From Glossina fuscipes (lineage: Eukaryota > Arthropoda > Insecta > Diptera > Glossinidae): DNA of 64,000 nucleotides. The position numbers and the translations under genes were made by a program. Under the pieces are notes generated by a model. It was not told where the DNA came from and did no database searches. It was given only the letters and a program-made list of their open reading frames with translations. The stretch lies in NCBI RefSeq assembly GCF_014805625.2, contig NW_023998414.1, positions 38,492,402 through 38,556,401 of the forward strand, in the 5' to 3' direction. Numbering within the stretch: position 1 is the stretch's first letter; every line of letters starts with the position of its first letter. Shown here piece after piece: positions 12,351 through 24,800 of this stretch.

Positions 12351-13280
12351 ATATATGGGTTGTAACATCACCTAAGACGATAGGCTACGCGAAAATGAAA
12401 AAGTTATTTAACATGGGATGTTTAGCGTCTTCTAGCATTATGGAAAATTGCTGGGGTACAAGTAACTCTTCCTGGGGAGAAAGCTATATGTTCTAAAGGT
12501 TGTGTCTGTACATGGATCCATCAGAGATATTCGTTATTATACTTGATGTTTTATTCTTATTCCGAACGAATCAGTTTTCCGATCATTTCCAAGCAAGACA
12601 TACTTGTCTGACGGCAAACATTCGTTACCTTTTCGTACCAATCTCTTACGGTACATTGTATGGAAGGGTAGCAAAATGCTGGGAAAGGTAAACGATTAAT
12701 GTCTCCCTCTTTTCAAAAATATTTCCTATCGGAGTGATATGCGATGATCTTGTTTAATTTAATTGAACTCTATGAAATTGATTTATTCAATAACATTTTT
12801 TCAAATTGTTGGGGATGCAACCGATTTTCGCAATGCAATAATCATTTCCGAATTTGGATAAAATAAAGTAAAGGGCGAATAGGATAAGTTATGGTTAATG
12901 AATGCGAAATTAAAAGATGAAAATTGTTTAATTACAGAAATGAAACGAAAGGATGCCATAGTTGATATAATATAACACTGGCTGGCAGTACAATAAATTA
13001 CTACATACCAATCGCTTCCTATCATGTATCCATTTATATAAATACGTAATAAGTAGATTTTTGCCTACTTTTTGGTCTCATTATAATAATTGACTCTTTT
13101 TTTTTTCATTTTGCTGAGTGAATAGTGGTAAGTTGTGCGAAACACGATAGCATTAAATACAAACAATCACAATTCGTAATCCTCTCGATGGCTATTCTCA
13201 TAATAGTTATGCTGTTATATTAACAACACATGGTGGTCTTATTTAACTTTAATTCAAAGACAGCTTTTTAATTTTTATAA

Positions 13281-13316
<36 letters not shown>

Positions 13317-13706
13317 AATAAAATTAATAAGAGTTTATCTGGACTTAGTTGCATTTATATTACCTTTGATCTTAGTCCTCGAATATGAGTTGATACACTT
13401 ATCTCCTTTTACGTGAAATTTTATATGCAGTAGTTTTTTATTTTTATGTATTTTTATTTTAATATACATATTTTACGTTTTTATTCTTATTATGAAAAGG
13501 TGGGAATGGTTTGTCACTTTTCTTAGTCCTCCTATCACACTCAAAGCATTAGAATTCTTGATAAGAAGACGCAGTTTTATTTAAGTTCGTATATGTCTGA
13601 AATAGTGTAAGAAATTTCAAAGGCAAGGTTTAGATAAACGCTTTTCTTACGCTTTTTCGGTAAATTAAAAAAAAAAAAAAACAGTTTGTATACCTCCTCA
13701 ATTTTA
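12351..13706. other. AT-rich non-coding spacer with a poly(A) tract
   Basis: No gene was recognised. The frames at 12500-12691 and 12801-13025 have no domain signal. The main simple repeat is A33 at 13283-13315. Confidence 0.55.
13283..13315. repeat. Poly(A) tract, 33 bp
   Basis: An uninterrupted A run. It is one of only two A runs of 20 or more on this strand, against about thirteen T runs of that length. Confidence 0.9.
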
Positions 13707-14040
13707 TTATATCTTGCGTCACTTGCGTACATAATACCCAGAAGAACCACTTCGTATTATACGGATCGATTCAGAATCACTATGTGAACCGATCTACATA
13801 ATTGTCTACACGTCCGTCCATCTGCACTCTGTCCGTCTTTATTTCTTGTGTTCAACCTACAGGCCAAAATTTTGAAGATATTGTTAAGAGAATGTATCCA
13901 GTCGCGTGTTTTGGATCAAAGACAAACGCCATTGGAAACGGGATTGAATCATAGCCCGGATTAAAAGTCGTTATATAAATAAATCTATTAAGCGTATTGG
14001 TATAGCGTATTTAATAGTGGGCCGGGGCTGATTATTATGT
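13707..14040 (+). mobile_element. Family A copy, short form
   Basis: The eroded 5' end (ATCTTGCGTCACTTGCGTAC) is followed by TATACGGATCGATTCAGAAT, a GTCCGTCCATCTGCACTCTG core, GTGTTCAACCTACAGGCC, CGCGTGTTTTGGATCAAAGA and AAACGCCATTGGAAACG. The 3' end reads GCGTATTTAATAGTGGGCCG. It is about 330 bp, like the short reverse copies, and has no coding potential. Confidence 0.7.
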
Positions 14041-14642
14041 TTTTACATGTTTTTAAGTTACTTTCCGGACATATTTTTGGCGACACTTTGTAATGAGTTA
14101 GCCGTTCATCACATTTTATCATAAAGAATTGTGAGTAAGAGGTTCTTATTCTCTTTATATATGCGCTGTAACGTCATAATCATGATTTCGAGATATGCAC
14201 ATGAGTACATGCTTCAAAACTATTAGAAAAAAAATTACATTATTTTGGGTTGAATTAAGTACAAGTTTAAAATTTCGAATATTTAGCGAAAGAACTTATA
14301 AAACATATCGTAATACAATTGTAATATATACATAAGAGTCTCTGGGATATATTGATTTAAAGTTTGGCATATATATTTGCTAGGTGTGATATCAAAATTT
14401 TTTGTGAAAATAATTCCGATTGAATAAAATATTGAATTACGTAAGAGAATCATTAACACTAGATGGTCAATACGCCCTTTATCTGTCAAATTTGTACAGT
14501 CGCAGAAATGAAAATAGAAACCAGAAATTTTGCATTTTCCTCAATCCTCGATCGTTAAGAACCTAGGACTAAAAGATAGCTCTGATCCGCTTAAGTAAAC
14601 GCTCACAATAGACTAACATTTGGGAGAACTTGAAAACAAGTA
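14041..14642. other. AT-rich non-coding spacer
   Basis: Nothing recognised. The minus-strand frame at 14283-14489 has no domain signal. Confidence 0.5.
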
Positions 14643-15011
14643 AAACGACTATAGTACGGGTCACGACCCACTCTTAAATATCCTCACATCAGTATACAGT
14701 TATTTATATAAAAACTTTTCAAAGTAACGCCTAATATGGATAATGACCGAAAAATGGATCTGATTCGATTTTCGCGTTTATGCTTGAGTATCAAATTTCA
14801 TTAAAAGATCTCAAAAATTGCGGTCTGTAAGCTAAACAGAAGAAAACAAGGTGGACAGAGGGACAGACGGCCAGATAAGGTCAGTTTCAGAAAGTGATTC
14901 TGAATCGATCAGCACGATAAAAGATGGATTTATCTCAAGTCCTTCGGGGTATTGCATACATTCGCAAAAACCTTATTGCACACTGTCGTACCAAAAGCGA
15001 TGTAGGTGTTA
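14643..15011 (-). mobile_element. Family A copy, short form, well preserved
   Basis: Read on the plus strand, it opens with the 3' terminal region (GACTATAGTACGGGTCACGA, then CCACTCTTAAATATCC). It continues through TCAAATTTCATTAAAAGATC, a GGACAGAGGGACAGACGG core and GTGATTCTGAATCGATCAGC, and closes with CCAAAAGCGATGTAGGTGTT, the reversed 5' end. The order is collinear with the copies at 40030 and 51593. It has no reading frame. Confidence 0.75.
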
Positions 15012-17223
15012 AATAACATTGATCATTTTTTCATTTTTTTTTTCTATATAATTTCCTATCCTATGAGATATTATCAAAAATCGGAAATTCCAATGTTCGC
15101 CTGAACTGCCTACTTGCCCGATTCGAAAACGGTTTCGATATGTTTGCCAAAATCTTCACGATTATATCATTAAATTGTTACTCCATTTCATTTCCAATTT
15201 ATTTCCAAATTAATTCCGATGAATATTAGCACATTCTTTACCCAATTACATATATAATTATCCAAAGTGTGATGATCATAAAGTACATTATCCGCGAGAT
15301 GATCTTTCTATTTATATAAAAATGTTATATATGCTCATATCAATTCTCTAAAACCCATGTCTACATGTTAAGATCAAACGAGATTTTCATCTTTCACTTT
15401 AACAATAATAATGCCTTGTACAGCCTCGAGACGAATTTTAAAGTAACATGCGATAAATCCAAGCGAATTGCTCTCTTCTTCTTCAGGTTCAAAATCGACT
15501 TGATAGGTAATTTTAAGTGTTTCAAACGGAAAAAAATCAAAACAAAAGAAAAAAATAAATAAATAAATAAAATAAATAAATTGTTTCATTATTAACTATT
15601 ATTTTAAATGCGATGGTTTATAAAAAAAAAAAAAATAAATAAAACAAAAACCAAAAATAATAAATAAAACGACAAGCTTTTACCGTCCCAGTATTAGTCG
15701 AACTCAAACCTTAGCCAGCAATAAGTTTGACACCAAAAGCTTTCATATATAGTAAGAAGAAAGAAAAAGAAAAAAAAACAACCAACGCTTATAGCGATTT
15801 TTTATTAGTAAACAAAACCAAACTACGGCGGAATCTTGAGCACATTTCTGTCTGGAGTAACATATTTATTTATTTTTTTTTTTTTATTAACATTGTTTTC
15901 TTCTGCTGCAGCAGCCAACCATAACAATGTAATCTAATGTAAGGTATTATTACAAGCTGTTCAAAGGTTCGAAGCAAACATGTTGCTATGAAATGGTAAA
16001 AAACAAATTCTTGCAGGTACCTTAACATGCGGAACTTTAGTTGTAAATCATACGTCTAGTCAGGCATACACACGAAGAAATAAAGAAAAGTGAGAGTTAT
16101 ATACATAATTAAAGTAAAGAGAAAAAAATTGATAAATTAATAAAAGAAAAATATTAAACAAAACAAAACAAATATTCTACACATAAACCTTATAAAAAAA
16201 AAAAATAAAAAAAAAAAATAAAAAAAACAAACAAACAAACAAAAAGTGCTTTATAAAATATAAAAATATTTATGTAAAAATAATAAGTATTAAAATATTG
16301 CTTTTTTTTTTTTTTTTTTTTTTTTTTTTCTTTATCATTGTGTGTCATAATATTATCAATATTTATATAAATATGAATGAAATGCTTTCTCTTAATGGTG
16401 TAATGAAAACAATAAATAAAATTTGAACAAAACACTTGAATGCTTATTATATATATGATTTATATTGATAAAAAAAAGTTCACCCACATTTTGTTAGCCT
16501 TTCCGCATAATTGCTCTCTTGCGAACACTTTAAGCCGTTTATATTTCTACCTTTGGTTAGTTTATTCTTTTTATTTATTTATTTATTTTTATTTTTTTTT
16601 TTTTGTATTGCTTTCGTTTTATTTGTTATTAAAAACTTTATATTATTATTATTTTTTTTTTTTTACAGAAAATACGTTACAATTAAATTGAACACATATT
16701 TAAGTAGGTTTTTTTTTTTTTTTAACTATTCTGTGCATGCCACCTACGTACATATTAGATATATTCAAATGAATGAATGACTCAATAAAGAGAAAAATTC
16801 TTCTATCCAGCAATAAAGGGTTAACTGTACATTAATTTTGCTGTAATGCTGATGAAATCGAGATATTTGCGTAGCAATAACTTGATCAATACGCTCAATT
16901 GATTATAATCAATTTTAAATTCCGAATATATTCAAATTTTGATTCCGATGGATTTATGGAGTTTTCTTCGAACGAAAGAGTAAAGTAATTATTTTGACTA
17001 AAAATTAAGATGAGATGGCGGGTATTCCGAATTCGCTTTAAAACACGTACGGCATTTTTTCACTTTGTTTTTAATTAGCATACCATTCACCTTATTTGTA
17101 TTTGTACACAACAACACTTAATGAGTTTTCATACGCATCCGTTTCTACATCTACAAGGTAAATAAAAACATTGACGTGAACGAAACCAAGTAGCATAATA
17201 TTTTTATATCCATAGGAGAGAAA

Positions 17224-17225
<2 letters not shown>
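15012..17225. other. AT-rich non-coding spacer, rich in A/T runs and (AAAT)n
   Basis: It contains (AAAT)-type tracts near 15553-15580 and 15635-15670, A-rich blocks near 16190-16225 and T28 at 16302-16329. The frames here (15365-15924, 16190-16780) encode K/N- or F/Y-rich low-complexity strings and are products of the simple repeats. Confidence 0.6.
16302..16329. repeat. Poly(T) tract, 28 bp
   Basis: An uninterrupted T run inside an A/T-rich stretch. Confidence 0.9.
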
Positions 17226-17265
<40 letters not shown>

Positions 17266-17320
17266 TATATATATGTATATATATATATATCATATATATA
17301 TTTATATATCATATATATAA
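17226..17320. repeat. Compound (AT)n tract with hairpin potential
   Basis: (AT)19 is followed by CATATATATATG, another (AT) run, CATATATATATTT and a final ATATAT block. The array is largely self-complementary over about 95 bp and could extrude as a cruciform. No function is implied. Confidence 0.85.
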
Positions 17321-17727
17321 TAATTCACATTAACTGGGAAGCTTTACGTTCATCGTTTAACAGGATAAACTGACGGCAATCAATTCATTTATTCGCCTAT
17401 ATTCATATTTACCAAAATCATAATAATTCGGCAGAATTTGTTCTGTTGTTGAAATTCTTTTACCCGTTGCCGTTGAGTTAAATTTCAAAAATTTCAGATT
17501 AACAGGATACCAGTTAATAAAAGAAAAAGAACAAAAAAAAAAAAAAAAAATTAAAAAATAAATAAATAAATAAAAGAAAACATGATTCTTGCTTCCTCTT
17601 TCGACATAACAATTTAAAATTTTGCTTATTATTTTGAGTTTGTTTTCGTCATTTAAAGTGGCCAATTAAATGTATGAATGTCTGCCGGTTGAATGCGTTT
17701 GTCCATTTCTTATTATATGCTTTTTAA

Positions 17728-17955
17728 CTCTTACACCACTTGTGGTAAACGTAAGTAAAGTATGCGCGTACATATAGAACACCGAGAAAGATTTAATATA
17801 GACACGCCTTTATTTATATCGATCGATTCAAAATTAAATTCAGAATCACTTTTTCATTCCATCTAAGCTTGTCTGTTCTTTTGCCCGTTTGCGTTTTTTT
17901 TTTTTTTTTATGTTCAAACTACAGGTCTCAAGTACTTGCGAAGAACATTAAATGT
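17728..17955 (+). mobile_element. Family A fragment (first of a tandem pair)
   Basis: It has a well-kept 5' end (CTTACACCACTTGTGGTAAA), AATATAGACACGCCTTTATT, a GATCGATTCAAAATTAAATT arm, a weak CTGTTCTTTTGCCCGTTTGC core and a T run, and then breaks off. It is followed immediately by another family A start. Confidence 0.65.
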
Positions 17956-17964
17956 TACATTATT

Positions 17965-18205
17965 ATATCCTACACCATTCGTGTTATAAAGCCTTATTAA
18001 GTTTATACGGATGTATGTAACATAGAGAAAGAAATTCAATAAACTAAAATCACTTTCTAAAATCACTTGTCAATTTTTTAGGATAATTAGGACAAAATTT
18101 GGGTGCACTGCCGTCTTTTCGAGCAAAGGTAAACGTTATTTGAAAATGGTTCGGTCACGGTATTAGGTCAAGTAGTGTAGGGTAAATGGTATCTCACTGT
18201 GAACT
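17965..18205 (+). mobile_element. Family A fragment (second of a tandem pair)
   Basis: It starts with ATATCCTACACCATTCGTG, about 237 bp after the preceding copy. It keeps ACGGATGTATGTAACATAGA and AAACGTTATTTGAAAATGG, and ends with AAGTAGTGTAGGGTAAATGG, the 3' end motif. The GTCY core is missing, so it is internally deleted. Confidence 0.65.
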
Positions 18206-19596
18206 ACTGAAGAACTAAATAAAACTATGTTAACAAATATCATATGGCGATGATATTATCCCGTTTTATATAATAATTTTATTGCAGTTACTCCCCCCCT
18301 TTTCGTTCTTTTTAATCATATTCTATTAAAGAAATTGTTTTTAAAGCATATGTTTATGAGGTACGAAAGATTTCAAGAAACGGAGTAATAGCAAAAATAT
18401 TCAATAGTAATGTGATTTCATTAACATACTGCGAAGCTAGCATGTTGTGTTGTTGTGTTGCCTAATAGAGATTATATTAATATGATGATAAAAGAGCAAA
18501 GAAAAAAGAAAAGAAAAAACCAAATTATATGAAATCATTATCAGCGTAATATGCAATGTAAGCGTAAGAAACTTTATCGTAACCGTACTTTTAACCGTAC
18601 TTGTATGTAAGCGTAATCATGCTATTTCACACCTGTAACGTAACATACCCGAAGTTTCACTTTCAATACATACTTACTAGTTAACAAATAATGGAGGAAA
18701 ACATGAAGTATTACAAACAAGCAACTTTGCAATACAAAAAAAAAAAAAAATGAAACGACTTTGACTTCAAACCTGATCAGGTACTTACTTACATCAATAC
18801 TTTACCGATATAAAAAACTTTTGCTTAAATTTAATTTATCGCTCGTATCGTCAACTTATCATCAAAGTTTAGGAAGAAATATTCTTTTTTTAAGAAGAAC
18901 AATCAATACATTTTTACAATGTTTTCCTCTACCCGCCCCCGTTTTTTCTTTTCGATTAAATTTTCAACGAGTTTAATGCGTTTATGCTTAGATTTTCTAA
19001 GCCGATTACTTGCTATAAAAATTGCTTTTATTATCCTTGCACTAAAGCAGTTAGTTTATGCAACATAATCGATGAATATTTTCATTATAACGGTTTTCAA
19101 TGGAAATTAAATGCAACAACTCGTTCTATCGTTTCACGTCAAGTTAATAACTTTTAAGTGAAATCTGCTCTACAATTAGTTTTATCTCTTTCGTAGAAGT
19201 GTTTTATTCTAATTAATATAAGATTGATTACCATAAACGTGTTATTGCAATTAATTGCAAGTGATATTAAAAATTATATCGCATTTTTTTTTTTTTTACA
19301 TAAAAATTTACCTATGCATTTAGTAATTGAAAAAAAGGTTGAAAGGTCGGTCTTGCAAATGAAATTTCAATTTAATTAATGTGAGCGTTTTTTTTTTTTT
19401 TTTTGTAACAGACTAGCATCGAGCAAAACTTATATAAGTTTTTAACGGCAGACTTGTAAAAAGCGAACGCAACAAACGCAAATTAAATGTCTTTCAATAT
19501 TATCCATAAAAAGCATTGGATTTTTACTTAATAGCAAACATCGATAGCCGTGTAGTAATCGCGCGGCAGTTTATCGCAGAAAATTGTTACCAGCAA

Positions 19597-19636
19597 AATA
19601 ATAATAATAATAATAATAATAATAGTAATAATAATA
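19597..19636. repeat. (AAT)n microsatellite
   Basis: About nine uninterrupted AAT units are followed by a G-interrupted continuation. No retroposon head was seen upstream, so it is listed only as a simple repeat. Confidence 0.85.
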
Positions 19637-19851
19637 GATGAGCTAAATTAGTTAATTAATTATGTCATTTTTGTCGATTGAGTTAAAACGTTTAAGAAGA
19701 CACTTATATATATATGATATAAGAAATTAATTGAAAAACTCTTTCGTTTATTATCCTTTGGCAATATTCGCAGTTAATTAACGCATATCTCATAATACAA
19801 GCACAAGATATCCGAAAGAGATAATATTTGGTTCTTAAGAGTATATCCTAT

Positions 19852-19886
19852 TCTCTCTCTCTCTCTCTCTCTCTGTCTCTCGCTCT
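19852..19886. repeat. (TC)n microsatellite
   Basis: TC units with a single GTCTCTCGCTC interruption at the right end. Confidence 0.85.
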
Positions 19887-20165
19887 ATTATACTTTTCTA
19901 TGTATAAGACACGAATAAATTGTTTACACAATAAGCCGGCTTCGTATCTGTTTAACATTTCAGATTTATATGTTACGTAGGAGCCACTTGATCAATTTAT
20001 TTACTATACATATATGTATGCATGAGTTAGCATTAAACAACTATAATAAAGAATGATTAGTAAATTTTGCAAAAATTTACAAAATTACGATTAACAAAAA
20101 CCATAATTTGATAAGAAACTTCTAATTTCTAAGAATGCATTGGGAATAAGTGCAAATATTATAGT

Positions 20166-20514
20166 CATTAAATACTTTATACCAGTCTACAGTTACTTAT
20201 ATAACGACTGTGTGAGAATAAGACCTTATAGGTGTGGTTAGGTAGGAAGTGTGGTTAGGTAAGAAAAACTGGTTCGATTCGAATCATTTTTAATGAAATT
20301 CATCTTTGAGCCAAAATGTGTGTGTGTGTTACAAAATTTCATTAAAATATCTTTTAAATTTCCAACCTGCAGGATGAATGTAAAAAAAACAAAATAAACA
20401 GATGGACAGAGAAGCTTAAATCGAGTCAAAAAGCGCTTCCGAATCGATCGGCATAACGATAAAGTGGATCTCTCTCTCTATATATAATTTTCTATTATAA
20501 ATGATGTAGGGTAT
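20166..20514 (-). mobile_element. Family A copy, short form
   Basis: Read on the plus strand: CATTAAATACTTTATACCAG (3' end), AGTTACTTATATAACGACTG, an inserted GTGTGGTTAGGTAGG pair near 20230, TTCGATTCGAATCATTTTTA, ACAAAATTTCATTAAAATAT, a core worn to CAGATGGACAGAGAAGC, TTCCGAATCGATCGGCATAA, then ATGATGTAGGGTATAAA (reversed 5' end). It is collinear with other reverse copies. Confidence 0.7.
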
Positions 20515-21319
20515 AAAAATTTGCTAATAATTATTGCTTTGATATCATAAAATGTTAAAATATTTTGTGAGATCAGAAAGTCATATCAAATTATTTAAAG
20601 TTCTTACGCCCGCTACCGATAACTATAACGACGCATTAGATTTGTGCGTCAAATAATAATCTCCTAAAAATGTTTCACATGTGTGTGAATATATATTATA
20701 TATTTGGTTAATATAAGATTTCGCATCGATTACGCCCGGTTTGTCTGTCCGTCCGTGCATTTTTGAAACATTCGCGACCACGACTTGAGCCATCGAATTG
20801 ATATCGAAAGCATAAATTCTTGGCATTTATAAACTGTTAGCTTACGGCCTTAAGACATACCGTCAAATGCACACACATATAAACGATAATTCATATCAGA
20901 TATTTAATTAAAATTCGAGAGACGATTGATATCAATGCGAATCATTCAGACGGACCGCAAAGATGTCGAATCACAAAAATGTAATAATCTGTCTGAGATA
21001 TTGGAAAAAAAGGGTGAAATTGAAATTATAAGCAAATCATCCGATTGATGGATAGATATGCGCATAACTAACCGCATATTTTGTAGTTCTTATGTATTTG
21101 GTTAAGTTGATTGTTGGAGGCGAAAATTTCGCAACAAAACCGAATGTAAGTCTTTTGTTTATTTGACGTGTTGACGTTGTTGAAAAATGAACATTTAAGA
21201 ATCTCATATAATATTTATAATATCATGCTTTAAAAAACATGAAGGTGTATTCATACTGGTTTCTCATACGCAGAGGGAGCCTTTTGCTTATCCCATAAAT
21301 TATATATATTTTTGGTCAC
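20515..21319. other. AT-rich spacer with a lone GTCY tract
   Basis: A TTTGTCTGTCCGTCCGTGCA tract near 20740 is followed by a CATTTTTGAAACATTCGCGA stretch that does not match family A or B. It may belong to a third related family. No gene was seen. Confidence 0.45.
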
Positions 21320-21680
21320 TATTAAATTGTGAAACAATATGAGTACACTGGTCTGTCTGTCAGTCTGTCTGTCAATATAATTTGTATCGTAAAGATACTC
21401 TCCATCGTACAACTGAAGATATCGAGCCTGAATTTGGCAAAAACATTAGACGCGATTGCAGGCAGGTTAGTATTGAAATTGAGTAAAATCGCTCAATGCC
21501 TCAACGCCTGCCATAAAACCTAAAGTGAGAACAATAAGCAAAAAGGGCTTTTCTCACTCGTTACGTATCAGTTACAACAGATACAACTATACTAAGTTTT
21601 ATGTGTATCTTAAAGTTGGTAAACAAAAATTGGAAAATATCATCCACGCCCATACAATATCAAAAAGTATGCAAGTGTAA
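21320..21680 (+). mobile_element. Family B fragment
   Basis: It has the core GGTCTGTCTGTCAGTCTGTC (about 21350), AAATTTGGC-like CTGAATTTGGCAAAAACATT, GCAGGCAGGTTAGTATTGAA, AAAATCGCTCAATGCCTCAA, CTCGTTACGTATCAGTTACA and CATCCACGCCCATACAATAT in family B order. The short frame 21329-21523 is part of the repeat. Both ends are missing and a T20 run (21697-21716) follows. Confidence 0.6.
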
Positions 21681-22260
21681 TTATTCTTTTTTTCGGTTTT
21701 TTTTTTTTTTTTTTTTCTTTTAAGGTAAAAGCAATGTTAGGAATAAAAGCTTCGGCCACCGCTTAATCTAATCTAATTGCCTTGTTTGTAATGTGTCTCT
21801 TTTTATTCGAATAGAATTCAATTATTGCAGACGAGTCTCTCGTTCAGTGATGAATACATGTAAAGAATGTTATTATTTGCGACCTATGATATATTCCACC
21901 AATCGTTCGAATAAGTGATATGGCGATGAATAAAAGGATATGGCTTTTTCTGCTCATTCGAAGCCAGTATGTATCTAGTCGCTATAGAATCACTTTTTGT
22001 ACGTTTTTATCTCAATACGACCCAATCATTCATTGTATGTCCATTACATGTGCAGCAGGATGGTGGTGTGAATTTCTGTGAATTTCCAAACAAGCAAACT
22101 TCAGCCGTACGTGTAATAAAATTTAAGCCACGTCATGATGAAATGTATTTTATTCGCCTGCGTTGCCAGTATCCCACATCAACACACAAAAGATATGATC
22201 AAAAAATGATGGGAATTTTAAAATTTCCTGCGATATTACAAAGTCAAGATATTCTCTACT

Positions 22261-22292
<32 letters not shown>

Positions 22293-24477
22293 CTTTGTTA
22301 ACCAATTACCTAAAAACCATGTGTTAAGTTTGAACGCAAATGGCATACATTTAGGCTGGCGAAATGATTGCGCACATATATCAATGTCATCGATGCATTT
22401 TGGTAAAGCAAACAAGAGAATAGGTTAACAAATTTTCTTTAAGCGCAACAGGTCAGATGAAATCCTAAATGATGTTCCCGTAATGCTTCCACGAAGAAAG
22501 CCAGCATTTATAAGTAGGATAGCCGTACCGAAGGGAATCATGAAAATATTACAAATACCGGGTGCCCTAATGATAGGATGGTTAGATAGCACTCGAACAA
22601 CTTCGAACTACTAACGAAAATAAGCATAATTTATCGTCGACCAGCAATGAAGCAAAGTAACCATGCAATTTACTTGCATCCTTAAATAAACGTTAAAGGT
22701 ATTATGCATCAAATCACAAAGAAATATTGTAGGTTAAGTGGTCTTATAAGTATTGGTAATAATTTTGACTTTACGGCCAATCCTTGCATAAAAGAAAAAA
22801 AAACGATGAGTGTGTGTTTTTTTTTTTTTTTTTTTACGCCGGAATAGTTTGACAAAATGTTGTTCATTTTATTTATTGGATCAAAATTTCAAAAACTATT
22901 TGCCATTAATTCAAACGTAGATATAAAATATTGACCTGCATCTACTATAGACCTACAACATACGACTTTCATGCTATATATTGCTTGATCGTCTTTAGAC
23001 ATTTTCGCTCATTGGGACATTTTCGTGATTTGTGGAAACATTGACTTAATTCAAATCCCTCTTTCAATAATGCTTTTACTTTAGATAATAAAGTTTTGCT
23101 GTCGTCTTATCTCCAGGTTCCTTCATCGGCCGTTTCTATTTAAGTGTATAAGTGTTGAAGTAGATGAGAATCATGCCGATGTTCGCGGGTTCATATCTTA
23201 AATGCAGCAAAGTTTTTTTTCGGTTCCAAACGGCCCTCTAGCTGTTACCAATTGGGCAGACATCCACTGTTACGCTTGCGGCCATCAACTAAATATCTCT
23301 CTTTCTCCTTTCTCATATCACGTCCTCATGATCGTCAATCATTGTCGATCATCGATAATGAAGGAGGGAGGGATTGCTCATATTAAAAACATGGCATCGC
23401 TGTAATGCTCTGCTCCGTTTTAGAGTTATGGAAATAGTCAGTGGTCTCCTCGCAAGTTTTCTGCCATTTATTTCATGTTCAATATATATACATATATATT
23501 CATATATACATATATAAAGAGAAAAATATATTTTTTCAAGACGCGCTTGAAATTTTTCCTTCTTCAGCGATTTCTCTTACGGGATTTCTTTTTCCCCCTT
23601 TTTACTGTACGGAGAAGTTTTTTTTTTTAAATTTCTTTCACATTTCCGTCAGTAATTGATGCGTTGAAACGTTCAAAATTTCGCGTTACGAGATTTTCGT
23701 ACTTCTATTGCTTATAAAGTTTCACTGCATTCTTACAAAGTATTTTAAATAGATTTTCTTGCAACGCTTCGTTGTGAAATTCGATGAATCTGTAAATGTA
23801 TCGCGTGTAATGAAGTCGATAGATTGAATGCAGTTTGGGTAATGAAGGAATTCTCGATAGGAATTATCTCTTTTTGATAAAACAATTTCATTCTCAGGTA
23901 TATAAAAGAGCATGTAATTATTAATTTAATTAAAAAGAGACAATTAAATAATCAATAACATGATAGGTATGAGAGATGGCTATGAAAGAATGGCCAACAT
24001 AATCTCTTGTTTGCTGCAATATCGGCAGCCCTTTTATTTCGCGTGTGTGTCAACTTTTTGCATTCAATATTTACATGAAAATTTTATTTTCTTTAATTTA
24101 TATTTGATAAACTTGTTTTATTTTGCAAAATGTTTTCCAAAAACAAGAAGAAACAACTTAGCAAATTGAAATGTAATCTTATTGCAATATTTATTCGTTC
24201 TTCGTTTTCTTTTTCTCATTCATTATTATTGTGCATTTTTAATGATGAATAATATTACATACAACACGTAATGTTTTTTTCATTAACTTTTGAAAATACT
24301 TTTACCCGCTACAAAACTATATGCGTATATTAAATATGTTGTTTTATAAAAAAATATCATCATCAGAAATCAAGTCTTCTTGGTAGAAGATGAATTTTAC
24401 GAGCGTCTCATGAAAAATTGCAAAAAAAACAAAAAAAAAACATTAAAACATAGACGCCCAACACTGCTTGCTTCGCC
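21681..24477. other. AT-rich non-coding spacer with long T runs
   Basis: T runs lie at 21697-21716, 22263-22292 (30 bp) and 22817-22835. The 110-codon frame at 21969-22301 runs into the T30 tract (poly-Phe tail) and has no recognised domain. The frames at 23202-23405, 23441-23659 and 23960-24169 are likewise unrecognised. Confidence 0.55.
22263..22292. repeat. Poly(T) tract, 30 bp
   Basis: An uninterrupted T run. Confidence 0.9.
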
Positions 24478-24745
24478 TAATACAAAATAAGGCCTTGTAT
24501 TGTGTGCGAAAGTGGTCGCGAAAAACAATTCGATAAGAACTGTTTTCAATACTGATCGTCTCTGGGCCAAATCAACTTGATCACAATAACTCAAAAATTT
24601 GCGATCTATAGGCTGAACAAAAGAAAACACAGGCAGGGAGACAAATTTAGTTCGACTGTGCAAGTTACTCTGAATCGATCATAGTATAGTAAAAAAAGGT
24701 TAAGTCCTTCTAAAATCCTTCTTGGTGTTGCATACCTGCGCACAA
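24478..24745 (-). mobile_element. Family A copy, 3' end lost
   Basis: Read on the plus strand: AACTGTTTTCAATACTGATC, GCGATCTATAGGCTGAACAA, a core worn to CACAGGCAGGGAGACAAATT, TTACTCTGAATCGATCATAG, AAGTCCTTCTAAAATCCTTC and GGTGTTGCATACCTGCGCAC, all in reverse family A order. The minus frame 24397-24663 lies within it and is not a gene. Confidence 0.65.
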
Positions 24746-24751
24746 ATTTAG

Positions 24752-24800
24752 TATGTCTTCATAGCTCAAATAGTAGAGCGAGCGCATGGCAAATATTTAA
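24752..24800 (+). other. tRNA-like 5' half (possible SINE head fragment)
   Basis: TTCATAGCTCAAATAGTAGAGCGAGCGCATGG-like sequence resembles the D-arm and A-box half of a tRNA (TAGCTCA...GTAGAGCG). No B box or acceptor stem follows, so this is at most a truncated tRNA-derived retroposon head, or chance. Confidence 0.35.

Larger units (their letters stand above)
18206..20165. other. AT-rich non-coding spacer with microsatellites
   Basis: No gene was recognised. It contains (AAT)n at 19597-19636, (TC)n at 19852-19886 and T runs near 19287 and 19390. The frame at 18761-18976 shows no domain signal. Confidence 0.55.

Noticed and set aside
21969..22301. 110-codon plus-strand open frame
   Set aside because: It runs into the T30 tract (poly-Phe end) and has no motif or splice context I can support.
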